Positions 12,672-43,713 of a stretch of 64,000 nucleotides of DNA are shown piece by piece. The stretch covers positions 7,504,841 to 7,568,840 of the forward strand of contig CM072894.1 of NCBI GenBank assembly GCA_037013685.1. The letters run 5' to 3'. The notes under the pieces were generated by a model. That model did no database searches. It was not told the origin of the DNA and saw only the letters and a program-made list of their open reading frames with translations. Source of the DNA: Acridotheres tristis. Lineage: Eukaryota; Chordata; Aves; Passeriformes; Sturnidae. The number at the start of each line of letters is the position of its first letter. The stretch's first letter is position 1. Position numbers and translations under genes: made by a program.

Positions 12672-15600
12672 GTGAGTCAGCGCGGCCCCGCGGTGCGCGG
12701 GGGGCCGGGCCGGCAGCCGGGGCCGCCCGGCGGGGAGCCGCCGCCTCCGCTGCCCGCGCTCCGCGGGGACCGGCCCCGCGGGGCGGCCGGGGCCGGCTGT
12801 GGCGCACCGGGCTGGGGAGGCCGTTCCCCCCCCGTGTCTGCGCCGGTTCCAACGCCCTCCCACCGGGGCGGCTGGCCTCGTCCCCGCAGCCGCCCGGGAT
12901 GCTGCCGGTGGGCCCGCGCCGCAGCTTTTCCCCGGAGGCGTTTCCTGCCGCGCCGGGGCCGGTCAGCTGCGCCTCCCCGGAGCCGGCCGGTTGTGTCAGC
13001 CCTGACGGCCGCTGTGGTGCGTGCCGGCCCGCTTCTCCTGAAGCTCAGCATCTTGTTTGAAGCGTGCTGCGGCCGAGCCATGCAATGCCGCCTGCCCTCC
13101 CCGGTGACAGAGTCGTACTCCCGGAGGTGGCCGCTGGCCGGGCCGTGTCCCGCGGGAGCTCCTGCACAGGCATCCCCGCACTTCTCTTGGCCGCCAGCAT
13201 CCAGGCGTGGCGTTACGAGTGGCTGTCACTCGGATCCAGAGCCCTTACATCCTTAAAATACCACGGGGTTTAGTAAGCGGGTTGTCGGTTGCTCCTCTTT
13301 TTATTGGAATAAGCGTAGGAACAGATCCTTATTTAGGAAGTCAGTGCTGAAGGTGCCATAGCTGCTACGGATGCCTGCGATGTTCTAAGTTAGATGGAGT
13401 TTAAAATCCCTGTCTGTTCAGCAGCTCTAAAGTTTTAACAGCAGGCTCTTTTTAAATGTTGTGTTAATGGAAAGTGCGGTGTTGAGGAGTGATAAACTTG
13501 GACTGATAAACTAGGGCAGAACAGAACAGGTGAATAAACATAGCACTGAAGTATTTCGGTAAAAAGTTGCTCCAAACCCTATTACATTACTAAGATATAT
13601 TAGGTCTTGTTGTCCACTAGTTAGTAATGTCCAAGGAAAGAGATTACAGAATGCTAGTTTTTTAGCTTGGTTATTTTTTTGTGTGTGTGGGTTTTTTTTC
13701 ACTGGGTAGAAATAGTGGACAAAGGTGATGTGTATTTTGTTGTTTGTATTCTCTGAAGACCCCCCCAAGGAATGGGAGAAAACAATCGTCCCTTTAAGGG
13801 TGATATTTGTGGTTAGCAGTCATAAATCCGGTAAAAATCGAAAGAAGACTTTAAAAAAAACAACACAGGTGGAGTAAGAGAATATGAGAGTAGAAGCTGA
13901 GGATATGAGGAGCTAATGGGAGGCAGCTGTGGTTTATCAGTAACGTAGCTGGTAGTAGGGCACAGCTTGAATGCAGCCTGAAAATCTTCAGCTACAGTAC
14001 AATGGGCCCGTGTTTAAAAAGCAGTGTGGAAAATTGTAAGCTGGTGACATGATCCATCTGCAGATGTGGCAGTTGGTCGCAGAGACTGGAATGGCCAGGA
14101 AGGCCCTGCTGTCCTGCAGCAGACTTGGTGGGGCAGCTGGGTGCCCGTGTCCCTCCCCGGTGCTGGCAGCAATGTGCTTCTGGATCCCTCTGGGTACTTG
14201 CCTGGTTTGTAGCTGAAAGCACACTTGGAAATTACCATCGTTAATCAAGTGTAGACCTTGGAGGCAGTTGACAAATTGAAAACTGGTTAAAAAAAGCTGG
14301 AGGTTGATGCTAAAAACAAATAGAGTCTACTCGGACATTTTAATGTGCATATATTAAATGGAAAACAAGATTGGAAAGCAGGAGTCCTAAGATATGAATT
14401 TAATGTTTTTTCTTTAATAGATGAGGATTCCTAATGTTCTTTAATATTAATACTAGCACTGTTGTAGCAATTTCAGGCCTATCGTAAGTGCATTAAACCT
14501 ATTATAAACCCGATCTTGACGTATTTCAGACATTCTGTTATCTCCCAATCTAATTGACTAAACGTGTCAGTGTGTAGAGTTTTTATATCCATGTTGAAGA
14601 AGCAGAAAAACCTATAGCCCAACACAATAAGTAAGTGTATGTCAGCAACACAAAAAAAAGCAATTTTAAGTGTTAAGTACTGTAGAACAGGGTGGTTTCA
14701 CTTTTATGGAAAACCTAATTATGTTGGTTAATGTTTCAACACTTGTGTGTTGCTTTACAGTTGAAACAAGTATATTTCCCAGCACCAAGTTAATTTATTC
14801 TCTGTGACTTATTTCTGATTTTATAAATTCAGTCAGGTGTTCATGCTGAGGGCTCACAGGAGGAACTGCTTACCTTTAGAGAGCAGGGGATGATGTGGGG
14901 CAGGTGGGTCAACCTGTGAGAGTTGTTCTGGATGGCTGGGCAGGGAACAGCCCATCCAAGGGCTCCGCCTGGAGGTTGGCTCATCTGGGAGAGGCTTGGG
15001 AACACTTGGTGAGGCAAGAGTGAAGGAAGTCTCTGCACTTCTCTGTCATGACGTAAGTTGTTTGCATAACATTCTCCTCCTTTTTGGCATGGATGCAGGT
15101 GACAGTGCCAGGCTGCTCTTTAGGGGTGAAACTTGCTTGAGAATGGAAAGCGTGGTCTATTATTTATGGCTATTGCAGCAGTGCCTTGTAGGCCTGCTGG
15201 ATGCAGGGCTTCGTTCTGGAGGCCCTGCACAGATACTGAAGCAGAAAGTCTTTGACCCAAAGGTTTTGTAGCTTGGATTGATGGGACGGGAGGGCTGAGG
15301 GAGGAGGTAATGTGCATGAGCTGTGTGATGGATGCACTCATGTTCACCAGCTGGGGGATGAGTGAGGTGAGCCTTCCTATAGTTTTCAAGTCTCCTTCTC
15401 TAGCAGACCTATTCTCAATCAAACAATACTTAATGACTTTTTAAAAAAGTGTTTTGAAGAAACATGTTCTCTATTAACAGATTATAAAATGTTTGTATGA
15501 AAACTTCACGTAGGCTTTAATTTGTTGGCTACAGAGTTTTCTAATCAGTGAAAGGCTGGAAGGGGTCAACTAAAATGTGATGCTATTCTGGCTGGCTTTG

Positions 15601-18600
15601 ATTTATCTGCACAAAGCAAACAGCAAGCTGGCCTGCTCTATTCCTATAGCTGCATGTTGTTCGAGAGACTAATTGATTATTCCTGTTCTGAGTATGTTTT
15701 CTGAGATATATAAATATAAATCTTACACAGTGAGTCATTTTGTTAGGTATTTAATGGGTTAAGCCTTTCTTCATTGTTTGCACTGTCTTCTCATGAACTG
15801 TCACGGGGTTTTTTGGTGGTTTGTCTTTTAACATTTACATACATCCAAGCCTGGATTTTGAGTCTATGCTTTGTGAATCTTAATTAGACTTTAATTCTCA
15901 AAGCCTAGTGAATGGAATATTTATACTGAATTGAACTTTATTTTAGAACACAGGTATGCTTTCACCTCAAATCCAACTTTCTGTTGGTCTGTAAATGAAG
16001 TTTCAATGCTGGTTCCATAAGTACCATTGCATTTTCCCTGAGAGGTTTAGGGATTTGCTACCCCAGTCTGATCTCTTGATTGATTTTTTTTTTTTTTTTT
16101 AAATTTGAGATACTTTTCAAAGCAGGTTTTTTTTTTTTTTTTCTCCAAAGCTTTGGAAAGAGTGACTCCAAGGAGAGAGCTGAGTTTTTAGTATATTGTA
16201 TTTTTTTTGTTTGTTTCTTTTGTGTTCTTTGTTTTTATTCCTGTAATGTCATGTTGTCTTGAGTAGATTAGCTTTTTATTCTTTCTGATCTTGAAATCCT
16301 GTTAATTATTAGGAGAGACTGACTAAATGAGGATCGATTTAAGAAATAAAAGCACGAATGCCAAGAAGATAATACTTAACTAAATGCAGATACCCTCTTT
16401 CTACCTGCCTGCCAAAGAGGCTCATTACGGTCATTAAAATAGCCACTGCACTGTCATCACCGAATTTCTTGGGACAAATGGGTCTTCCTCCATTCCCAAG
16501 CTGCTTAAAGGTGCAAGTCTGTAGGGAAGTTGTTGTATCTATTTGCAGGAGATGACTGGATAAAAAACATGTTCAAGGTGTAAGGGCTTGAAAGGGGCTT
16601 TTGACTTGCTGGAGGAATAGATGTTAAAGCAGATTGCAGCAGTCTGTATCAGGAAACTCAGAAAAAATAATAGCCTCTACCTACATTAAAAAAAAAATCC
16701 TATCTGTGCAAATCTCGAAGGGAGAAGAGCCTTGTGGTTAACAAGAACATTGTTTATATCTGAGGAGCAGCACATGCCCTTGTGCACGAGGAGTGATCTC
16801 ACGGGCGAATCCCCAGTGTGAGGAGCTGGGTGCAGCTGTGAGCGAGGGGTGTGCGCTGCCAGCCCGGTGCACTGGGATCACGGCCTGGCGGCACTTCAGG
16901 TCTCAGTGAGGACTTTTCCCACTGTAGCCTTATAGGGTGATGGGATGGTGAGGAATCACGGGCTTGGTCCCCAGTTCTGAGTTCTGTAGTGATTTGGAAA
17001 TGTCAACCTCTGACAAGATAAAAGCTCGTTTGTCAGTTGGAGGACCAAAGCGCATTCTCATGACACACACGTGCTGCTGTGCTGTGCCTTTGCTATGCCT
17101 CTTCCCTTTCCTTTGCAGGGCTTTCTCAGGATTCTTGCAGGAGTTCTTTACAATTTACATCTTAGGGCTTTCTTGGGTGTTTCTGAACCCTAAGTTTGGG
17201 GGAATAGCTCCAAACGTTACTCCTGTTTTTAGAGTGATGGTACCACTGTGCAACCTCTCTGATCTCATTTGTTCTGGCTGAGCTGATTACATTCAACAGG
17301 CCTCTATAGAGTGTTGCATTCTCTTCAAGTGAGTTAAAATTTATATTCACTCTGAAATCCGTCTTTTAACTGTTAACCTTTCTTCCTTATTCCTGTTCTT
17401 CGTTGTTCATTTTGCCAGTTGTGCTTGTCTTCTGTCCTCCTTGTGCATTAGGAAAGTTTTTTTCAAAGTTAAGATACAGTATTTGAAGGCAATGGTTAAA
17501 ATAACCAGTAGATAATTAGTCTCTTATCTCTGAGAAGTATATTGGTTTTTCCATCTGTCTAGTTTCCTGCACATTCGATCTCTGACAGGCACAGGGTTTT
17601 TGGCAGTAGAAGGAAAGCTCCATAGGTTCAGGGATTTTGAAGATTTTTTTTCAGTAACAGTACTACTCTGTTAATTTTCTCGTTTTCAGTCATTTATTTT
17701 TAGAATTTAAAACATTGCTTAATATGACTTTAAAAACCTGACTCCTAAACAAACGAGTGATCAAAACAATAAAGAATGCCATATGGCTCCTACCACTCTT
17801 GATGCTGTTATATTTCTGAAGAGTATATTCTGTATTATTAATGACATTCAATGAAGCTCTTAGTGTGGGAAAATATTTACTGAAATTATTATGAAATGTA
17901 CTTTTCATAGCATTCTAACCCAGGATGTTCTAGTCAGAGCAGCAGGAGTGGATCTTTTGGATTATGCAAATGCAATGTGTTAGAAGATGGATGCTGAGGC
18001 CAATATAAATTATGGAGGAGAGAAGAATATGCAGCAACCAAAGTGTTTAAAGATTAACAGTATCATAATTTGTTATGTACTCACTGTTCATGCAACATAT
18101 GAAATTGAAATTCCACTTCAATAGAAAAGGGAAACGAAATTAAAAAAGATTGAATACTAATTGCTCTAAAAGCCTTCAGTATAATTTATATGAAACAGAT
18201 GGTTCAGAGCTCATATATAGGAATAAGCTTATATAAATCAGGATGATTTCAAGCCATACTTACAAAGAAGTTGTCCTAAAATATCCACATGGTTAAAATG
18301 TGAGTTCTATCTTGTCATGTCTGGGAAACAGGAAATCTATTCTTCAGAAGTAAATGCTGTAAAGCTCTGATGCAGCAAGCAAGCAAGTTGCTGTAAACAG
18401 ATGAGCATATACTGAAAGCTCAGTTACATCCCCTTGACATAAGTGGGGCCCTGCACAAGATCTGGAGTCTTTGTTGTCAAAGAAGGGCAAGGCATAAAGA
18501 AAATAAAAGCACAGATGATGACTGATCCAATTTACTCATTAGAAGGGCTTGTTTTATGGATATAAGAATGAGCAAAAACCCCACAGTTCTTCCAGCTGTC

Positions 18601-19183
18601 AGGTGGATATGGCTGGCTGAACCAAAAATTGCAGGAGCTCACTAGACAGCTGCTGGGTTTTGGTTCACGTGGCTTTTGATGGTAACAGGTAAGAGCAAGA
18701 AAATGTGCTTTCACATTTGACTGTCCTAACAACTTAATTAGGACTGTCTAATCTTTTGACAGTTGAAATACTTTTTTTTTAAATTTAATTGGATTGACTC
18801 TGAAGAAACTGGAGGAAAAAATTTAAGTCTCTGTGTATGTTTCATTTCCTTCTGACCTTGAATACGTGAATATTTAAGGTTCCAAGATTTGTATGTAGCC
18901 TTTTCTCCCTAAGTGAAACCAGAGATCCTCATAGTTAGTATCCCGTAGAAATGACATTTAAAAGTGAAAAACATACACAAACGTTATGAACGTTTGGGAC
19001 TTTAATGATGGTGTTTTTAGACATGTCTTTCACTGAACTGTGTAAGGTTTAGGTTATTTTCGTGAACTGTTGTTTTTAAAAATACCCATGGCTTGTTATC
19101 AGCTCTTACATATGTGTTTGATCAACAGGAAACTATTAATTTAACATACTAGTGAATGTTAGTCTTTTTTCTCTTATTAGGCT

Positions 19184-19233
19184 TTGTCAGTATTAAATAA
19201 TCCCTTGCAAATCCATTGTCAGTATTAAATAAT
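19184..19233. repeat. Short direct repeat, 18 bp x 2
   Basis: TTGTCAGTATTAAATAAT occurs at 19184-19201 and again, identically, at 19216-19233, a 32-bp period. It is a local duplication with no evident function. Confidence 0.85.
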
Positions 19234-19395
19234 GATGAATTATAGTTAATTAATTTAAAGGCACTGAATATACTGTTGCATGGCTAATTTTAAGGGGATG
19301 ATATTGTGCTTTCAGATGAGTAATGAAAGACTTGTTTCATTGTCGTTTTCTACTTGGAATAAAGTGCAGAAGTATAAATTTCAAAAAACCACTTA

Positions 19396-19459
19396 TCATA
19401 GAATGATATAATATCCTGAGTTGGAAGGAACTCAATAGGATCATCCTCTACAACTTCGA
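19396..19459 (-). mobile_element. CR1 LINE 3'-end fragment (degraded)
   Basis: It begins TCATAGAATGATAT, continues GAGTTGGAAGGAACTC and then a GATCATCCTCTACAAC block. This is the reverse complement layout of the CR1 3' end (ATTCTATGAT repeats preceded by a CCTTCCAACC block). It is short and diverged, so old. It lies inside MFSD6 intron 1. Confidence 0.75.
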
Positions 19460-20653
19460 ATTCCTTGAGTGGGTCTAGATCATAAATTTAATGCTCTTTG
19501 AGAAATTTCAGGTTCTTCTGGTTCTCCTTTCAAATACTGGTCCTTGCAAAAGTTCCTCTGTGATAGTAATATTAACCCAAACAGCAAAGGAATAACAAAA
19601 CCAAAACACATTACATGTTTAAATTGTCGAACAATGAACATGAGCTAATCTTACTAGGTTAAATTTAAAGGTACCAATAGAGCAAAAATTGTGTTTAGTA
19701 ATGATTTGGAGCTGATAGCCTTTTGACAGAGCTGGTTTTATTCTTTGAAAAGGAAGCTTTTCTTTGCTAGCCTAGTTTATTGGAATTGGTGGTTTTTAAA
19801 TGTGAAAGCTGATTGGTCACTCAAAGTCTAAAGAGTGTTTAATTTATTTTTTAGTCTTGCTTATCAATTTTGCAGGCTCTTCTGCAGAACATAAGCACAG
19901 GCAGCTGCAGTGCTGTTACCTCCCAGTCCACCTTTTCAATTTCAGAATTTGACTTGAAGATACCTTTATAGGGCCTGTCTCTGTTTCTTCGCTCTCAGGT
20001 CTTTGATGTCTTTGAGATTGTTACCCTAATTTTGATCTTAAAGCCCCATCCTAATTCCCACCTCTCTTCCCATTCAGCCTAGCTCAAGCCTCCCATCAGT
20101 TTCTGCTGTAGTTCTGGAGTGCTTAGAAAAATGTGTTTCAAGAGGAGGCTGAGGAACCTTTTGAAGGCCATCATGAGGCTTTGCATAGTAATTTGTTTTG
20201 ATGATCAAAATAACCCGGATATATGTGGCTGCATTGCTTAATTACGAAATCATGACTATCTTTTGGCATAGAAGGGAATACTGAAAATAAAGCCATTAGC
20301 TTTGGGGGAGAAAAGCCAGCTTGAAAGAAGAGACTTTTGCAAATGCTAGTGCTTAATTGCCACAGTAACTCCGAATATATAAGTTATTCTCTCTCCTAAA
20401 CATGAAAGATGTTTTATTGCACAATATAAAAGCTGGTGTTGGGAGAACTTCACAGAATTGGTCATAAAGTACGTTTTTATTGATGCTACCATGTACCACT
20501 AGTCTAGACAAATGGCCTTTCCACCCTGAATATTGCATTTATTGTTCAGGAATGTTACTTATAAGAAAAAAGCTGTCTTTGTCCTTGATGGCTGGCATTG
20601 CAGGTCTGCTCCCCTGTGGTTGCTTAACCACCCTGTATTTTATTTGTTCACAG

Positions 20654-38507
<17,854 letters not shown>

Positions 38508-40683
38508 GATGTGCTCATCTTACCAAATCCAGTGCATGGAATTCTGCTTCTCACCTGGGAAACGCTGGAGTAGGAGCTCAAAAGTAGGACTTCCTTCATC
38601 TTAACAATCATTATGTGATGCAGTGCAAGCTTTTAACTATATAAAGAGTATTCATATGACTACACAGAGCAACATGAGCAGGGAAGCCAGAAGTTTGGAT
38701 TCTTGAGGGAAGTGATGTGGCCAGATACAATGGTAGGAAGAATTCTCGGCTGCTTTGCTAAAGCTGAGTCAAGTGCTATGAGATTTCTTTGCCATCTGTG
38801 GAAGAAAGGGAGTTCACTCCTCGTTTGTTGAGGCACAGTGTGTCTGACTTGATTGGATAATTTTTTTTCTTTGAATTTATTCCCAAATCAAAATTAAAAG
38901 ACTTTTAAAGAGAGACAGTGAGTTTCCCTTAATAGTCTGTTAGAAAATATCAGATCTAATAATTCCAGCAATGTCATGAAACTGTCTCTGGAAAGATTTC
39001 TCAGCAAGAGTGTAGCTTAAGGAAGTGTATTAATATTATGGTAACAGATTTAGTAAACCACATGCATATTCAAAGAATATGTTTTTGAAGCTAATGTTCT
39101 GTTGTTTGAGATAAAAGTTTAGTTTTGCAAAGCAAAGGTTTTGAACTGACGTTTTAGTGCAACACAAAAGCTGGAGGAAGGCTTCTGAAGAAGTTAACCT
39201 CTACCTGCAGCCCTGCACTTGGGCATAAGGTTGTATGTATTTGGGTAATTTTAGGTTTGATGTTGTATTGAGGCAAGAATCTTTGATCAAGATTGCACAG
39301 CCTGAGATTGATCAATGGTCTTTTTGGGTTTTTTGTTTCATCATCTATAAAAGGGTTTATTTAATGCAGTGTAGTTATTTATTAAGAAAACAGTAAGCTT
39401 TAAGTGCCTAGGGAAGGTGGGAGGGTAGGGAGTAATCACCTAAAAATGTTTAGGATTATAGGGGCAAAGTAGTGGATGCAGAAATCAAGTAGAGTGAGAG
39501 ATTCTCAGGAGGAAGCAAATGTAACTCAATTGCAGTATGTTAGCAAGTTACTTTGCCCAATGTCAAGACACTGGAGGACTTTGGATTATGTTTTGTTTTG
39601 CTTCTTAATACTGTCTGCAGCCAGCTTGTGCTGGTGCACAGTGAAAATTGCTGCTGGAGGGAAATCCTCAGGCTCAGGGAAGAGTCGAGGGGGTTTAGTC
39701 AGGATAGTGTTTTGCCCCATTTTCTTAGATGAACAGCTTGTTCCTGGGAGATCCTGGGCACTCTGCTCCCGTGGGACTGAGGGAGAATTGCTCAGCTGCC
39801 CTCCTGGAAGTGAGATGGGTGTGAGGTGCGAGGCCTTCCGTGGGGAAGGTGCCACTGTGGGACTGCACTGAGCCAGAGGCAAGGCCAACAGGAGCCCAGT
39901 CAGGGAGAGGAAGGTGGCAGCAGCTGAGCAGGAAGGGGGTGCACAGGGTTACCCACTTTGACATCTGTTAGCTTGACTGAAGGGGTGTCCCGTAGCTGTG
40001 CTTTAGCTGTGCTTTTAGAACAACCCACATTCTGGCAGTGCCTGGGACCAACACCATAGACAATAACAAGAAACATCAATGACTAGCCACTAGTTACTTT
40101 TTTTGCACTTGAACTTAAATGTACTGTACTCACATAAATCCTCATGACTTGTCTAAGTGTCCTTTAAAATCAGAAATGTATTTATTGTATGTTTGTATAA
40201 CTTGGGGGAGAACTAAAGACTGAACAGGTGACAGGACAGAAGGATGCTAAAAATCATCTTGAGGCTAACCAACCATTTGTTGAGTTCATGCTGTATGGTG
40301 TTACCTCAGCTGCTACTGCATAGCACCTGGATTGTGAAGTGAAGAGCTTGTACACTGTGTTTACACTTCAGAATTGTGTATTTGAAATGCCTGCTCTTTT
40401 TGGAATTGTATAGTCATTCTATGTTGCAAAATGGACATGTACACCTGGATTTTGATATTTGTGAAACTGTAAAAACTGTGGTAAGAAATATAAAATATCC
40501 GTAACATATTTAATAGTATCAACATGAACTTTTATTTTATTTGCTCATATTAGTGTCAGCAGTGAACATAACCACCTGAAGTGAAAATAATTCAGTGATA
40601 ATGACCTTTTACTAAAGTCACTGGAGGATGCTGAACCAAGAGCCTGGGAACTATTCCTGCACTGTGTTAAAAAAGTATTTGAT

Positions 40684-40689
40684 AATAAA
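40684..40689 (+). terminator. MFSD6: Candidate polyadenylation signal, MFSD6 (proximal)
   Basis: Canonical AATAAA 2.2 kb after the stop codon with a TGTGTAGG element about 10 bases downstream. Confidence 0.4.
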
Positions 40690-41375
40690 ATCTGACTGTG
40701 TAGGCACCAGTTCCCTTCTATGGGGTGCAGGGAATGTAAGGGACACAAACCAGTATGTGCTGTGGACTGATCGATATGGAAGAGTGCAGGGCATCACTGT
40801 GAACACAGAGAAGAGAGAAAAATGTAACATCCTTTGTTAAGGAAGAAAGGCTTTTGTAAGAGTTAGGGCAATGGATTAGTGCCTAGATTCTGTTCCTAGA
40901 TTTTCTGGCTGAACAGTGGACAGTACTTAACAATGGTGTTTCAGTAAGGCTGTGTCATCTCCACATATCACAGGAGCACTGTGCAAATGAACAGGGCTCC
41001 AGTGACAGCAGCTGGTTTTGGTGGGTTTTGTTTATGAAACCCTTCCAGTGTTGGAACAGGCTTGGGAGGATTTTTAAGGTCACTACTAGCAATGCACTAA
41101 GGTAGCCATCATGTTTCTACTACCATTCTGTTTTACATGCATTCTACTTTGGATACTATTTACACATCCCTAACAAATGATGGATCTCACAACTACACAC
41201 AGCATGAGTTGATTGTTTAATTTTTGTTGCTTTTTAACTTTTTTCCTTATTCAAGTAGGTATAGTACTTGGTTTTCTTCTAAAACATGTAATTACCTAAA
41301 CTGGGGGGCAGGGGCTTTTCCATTTAACATATTGCTTAGGCAAAATACTACCTTAATGTATAATCTGGGCTATTG

Positions 41376-41404
41376 TATGTAAATACGTATTACGTACTTA
41401 CATA
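41376..41404. repeat. Near-perfect 29-bp palindrome
   Basis: The left arm TATGTAAATACGTA and right arm TACGTACTTACATA flank a single T. The arms pair at 13 of 14 positions, the exception being a G-T-type mismatch. A related GGTACTTACATACC follows directly. It lies between the two convergent coding regions. Confidence 0.85.
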
Positions 41405-41695
41405 GTACATACAGGTACTTACATACCTCCATATTATGGAAGGGCAATCATCACTACCTTGCTAAAGAGAGGACATCCAGAAAAACTGTGTGTTTAAGCT
41501 TAGACTAATCTGACTCTCTTCCTTGGCTTCAAACTGCTTGGATGGGAGTTCTTGGCTAACTATGAAGTACACTGAAACAAACCTGTGTACTTTAAAACAC
41601 ACAAAAAACATTAAGACATTTCTTTGAGTATCCCTTTGCCTAATCTTAAAATGATTTTAAGTACTCTTATTTTCATGGTGGTGACACAAAGATTA

Positions 41696-41701
41696 AATAA
41701 A
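41696..41701 (+). terminator. MFSD6: Candidate polyadenylation signal, MFSD6 (distal)
   Basis: Canonical AATAAA overlapping an ATTAAA, followed by TTTGGTCTATGGTAATTG. It is 3.2 kb after the stop codon. Confidence 0.4.
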
Positions 41702-42149
41702 TCTGATTTGGTCTATGGTAATTGTTCAGGGGGAGTTTCCACCCTTCTCCCAGTCCATCCAAGATAATGAGGATTTCCTCTGTTTTCACAACTGTTTGTT
41801 GCTAGTGCCAGAGCTCCCCAAGCCAAACCTGCCTTCCAGAGTGTGCGTGGCAATTTAGCTGTGGATTTGGTAGCAGCAGCCTCTCTTAGGGGTGAGTCTT
41901 GCTGCTAGTGGCCTTCCTAAACAGAACTCTTGCTCTGTTTTTGAGTGTTCTTAACAGTGAGTGCATTTTGAATCACCTGCTTGACGTGGCTTTTCTCTGC
42001 TAAATATGCTTTAGGTTCTGCATAGGTACTTAAAATGTTATGGCACTAAAGGGTGTTAAGTGTCTCTTTACTGTAAAATGGAAGTATTCCTTTTAAACTG
42101 AAGCAAAGCTGAAGCAATATAAAGGGGGAAAGACCACAGTAGTAAGGCT

Positions 42150-43713
42150 TTAAAGCACCAACTCTGAGTCCTTTATTACACACAGGAGCTCTTGGGCTAT
42201 GGTATGGCCACAGTTCTTAGCACCATTGGAGGTAATGGGTTTTGTCCCTGCTGCAGCAATGGACAGGGAGAACCCAGGACAGCACCTGCACTGCTGAAGT
42301 CATGCTGCACCACCAGCCATGTTACAAAGAACAGACACCCCTTTTAAAGCCAATAGATCCCAGTCTGACACGCCCTTCTTGAGCGCCAGCTGCTCCCCAC
42401 TGCTGACAGTTCCTGGTGGGTTTGTAAGATCAGACAGTGACAGAATTAATGGTCTTTTGTTTCCTGCAGTTTGTTCGACAGTACAGGAAAACAAGTGAGA
42501 ACAGAAGAATATAGGGAAGAATAGTCTAAAGAAATGACATCTGCAAGTGGATGAACTGAGGTACACACTCTGCTCCCAGCCTAGGACTGTGTAATACATA
42601 AGCTGAAAGATATGTGACTACCTAAATTTCTCTCCCTGGTCTATTTTTCCTCCCCACATCTCCTGTGAGAAGTCCCACAGGTGGCTGAGAAAGGGAAGGT
42701 AAAAGCTGGGTATCTTCCCTCATTGTTTTGCTAGGAATGATTTTCTGCTTCTCTGAGGTCAGTGGAGCTCTGTGTGGGCTATCTGCATTCTCATTTCCAG
42801 GCTCACAGCAGCACTCTGGCCTTGCTAATAGCAGTTTCTCCAAGCAGCTGAAACAGCCTCAGTCTTTGTGGCCTTTTTGGGGCTCTTGAGAGGCCTGAAA
42901 TAGAAAGCAGCACCTGCTTGAGGTAAGCTGACACTGAAACTGAAGGCAGTAGCAAAAAATGTTTGGAGATGGAAAACCTCTCCTAAACCTCTCCTCTGCA
43001 TTGTCTGAGGTGGAGAAGCAGAGAGCCAGAGAAAGGTTTAGCAGTAGATCCCTACAAGAGGGAAGAAGGTACATAAATAAAGACTTAGAAAGAACAAAAT
43101 GCAGTATAACTACAGCAGTGGCAAAGAGAGCTTAAAACAAAAGGCAGAGGCAGGACGAAGGTAACAGACAAGCCCAGCCAGAAGAGGAAATAGACCTCAT
43201 TCAGCTGCATTAACTCTCTATGAGAAGTCTCAAAAATAATGAACACAATTTATGAACACTCTTAACAGCATATCACAAGTGTTGACACAGAGGGTATTTA
43301 GTAAAGGCAGAGTATTAAAAATGGCTTTTCCTCCCTCTAGTGCTCAGCACAGAGGACTTGATGATGGAAAGGCCCAAAACAGATTCTCTGTTTACTAGAG
43401 GTAGTGTCCTTGGTAAAAGAAGGCATCCTGGTGGACAGGCTGTCTCCAGTACTTGCCTTGGAAATACACAGTGTTTGTTTCCCCAGTGAAAATACCCATA
43501 GCATGAGATTCCTCTTCACGTGAACAGCCCCTGTGGTTTTCCTCTGTTGCTCTAATCAGGTAACATCGGTGATACAGGAAACAGTTTTTTCAAAAATCCT
43601 TCTTTGTCCAATAGCAACCACAAGAAAAGGCCAAGTGTGAGTTCTCATTCTGTATCCTCCCTTTCTAGGACAAGTGTTTTCTGTCTCTTTTTTTTGTTGC
43701 TATTTCTCAAAGC
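42150..43713 (-). other. NEMP2: NEMP2 3' UTR (end approximate)
   Basis: Non-coding sequence after the TGA at 43714-43716, extending to the candidate signal at 42172-42177. If both this signal and the MFSD6 signal at 41696 are used, the two convergent transcripts end about 0.4 kb apart without overlapping. Confidence 0.5.
42172..42177 (-). terminator. NEMP2: Candidate polyadenylation signal, NEMP2
   Basis: AATAAA on the - strand, about 1.5 kb after the NEMP2 stop, followed on that strand by GAGTTGGTGC and CTGTGGTC, which suit a GU-rich downstream element. No other canonical AATAAA was seen on this strand between the stop and here. Confidence 0.55.

Larger units (their letters stand above)
12290..13230 (+). 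promoter_or_regulatory. MFSD6: CpG island promoter of MFSD6
   Basis: An abrupt switch from AT-rich DNA to very GC-rich, CpG-dense sequence (densest at about 12470-12800), as in vertebrate housekeeping-type promoters. It contains a strong splice donor (GAG then GTGAGT) at 12671/12672, consistent with a non-coding first exon spliced to the MFSD6 start-codon exon about 8 kb downstream. No TATA box is evident. The transcription start is not determinable here, but a site in the 12500-12620 range would suit a short GC-rich leader. The long open frames on both strands here reflect a lack of AT-rich stop codons, not genes. Confidence 0.7.
12672..20653 (+). other. MFSD6: MFSD6 intron 1 (5' UTR intron)
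   Basis: About 8 kb. It starts at GTGAGT and ends with a pyrimidine-rich acceptor (TTTGTTCACAG) at 20653. It carries T runs at about 16085-16100 and 16126-16142, a CR1 tail fragment at 19396-19459 and an 18-bp direct repeat at 19184-19233. No coding exon is supported. Further 5' UTR exons may exist, since they cannot be recognised by protein content. Confidence 0.5.
38508..41720 (+). other. MFSD6: MFSD6 3' UTR (end approximate)
   Basis: No coding content follows the stop. Candidate polyadenylation signals are AATAAA at 40684-40689, followed by GTGTAGG, and AATAAA at 41696-41701, followed by GGTCTATGG-type GT-rich sequence. Weaker ATTAAA words occur, for example at 38893. The end is therefore either near 40.7 kb or near 41.7 kb. 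The choice cannot be made without transcript data. Confidence 0.5.

Noticed and set aside
12185..13256. Several overlapping long open frames on both strands (up to 291 codons)
   Set aside because: They lie in a CpG island where TAA, TAG and TGA are rare. They are Arg/Gly/Pro/Ala strings with no domain, and they are open on both strands at once.
38508..38604. Longer alternative end of MFSD6 in another frame
   Set aside because: Not in phase with exon 5. The in-phase frame gives the expected C-terminus and stops at 38507.
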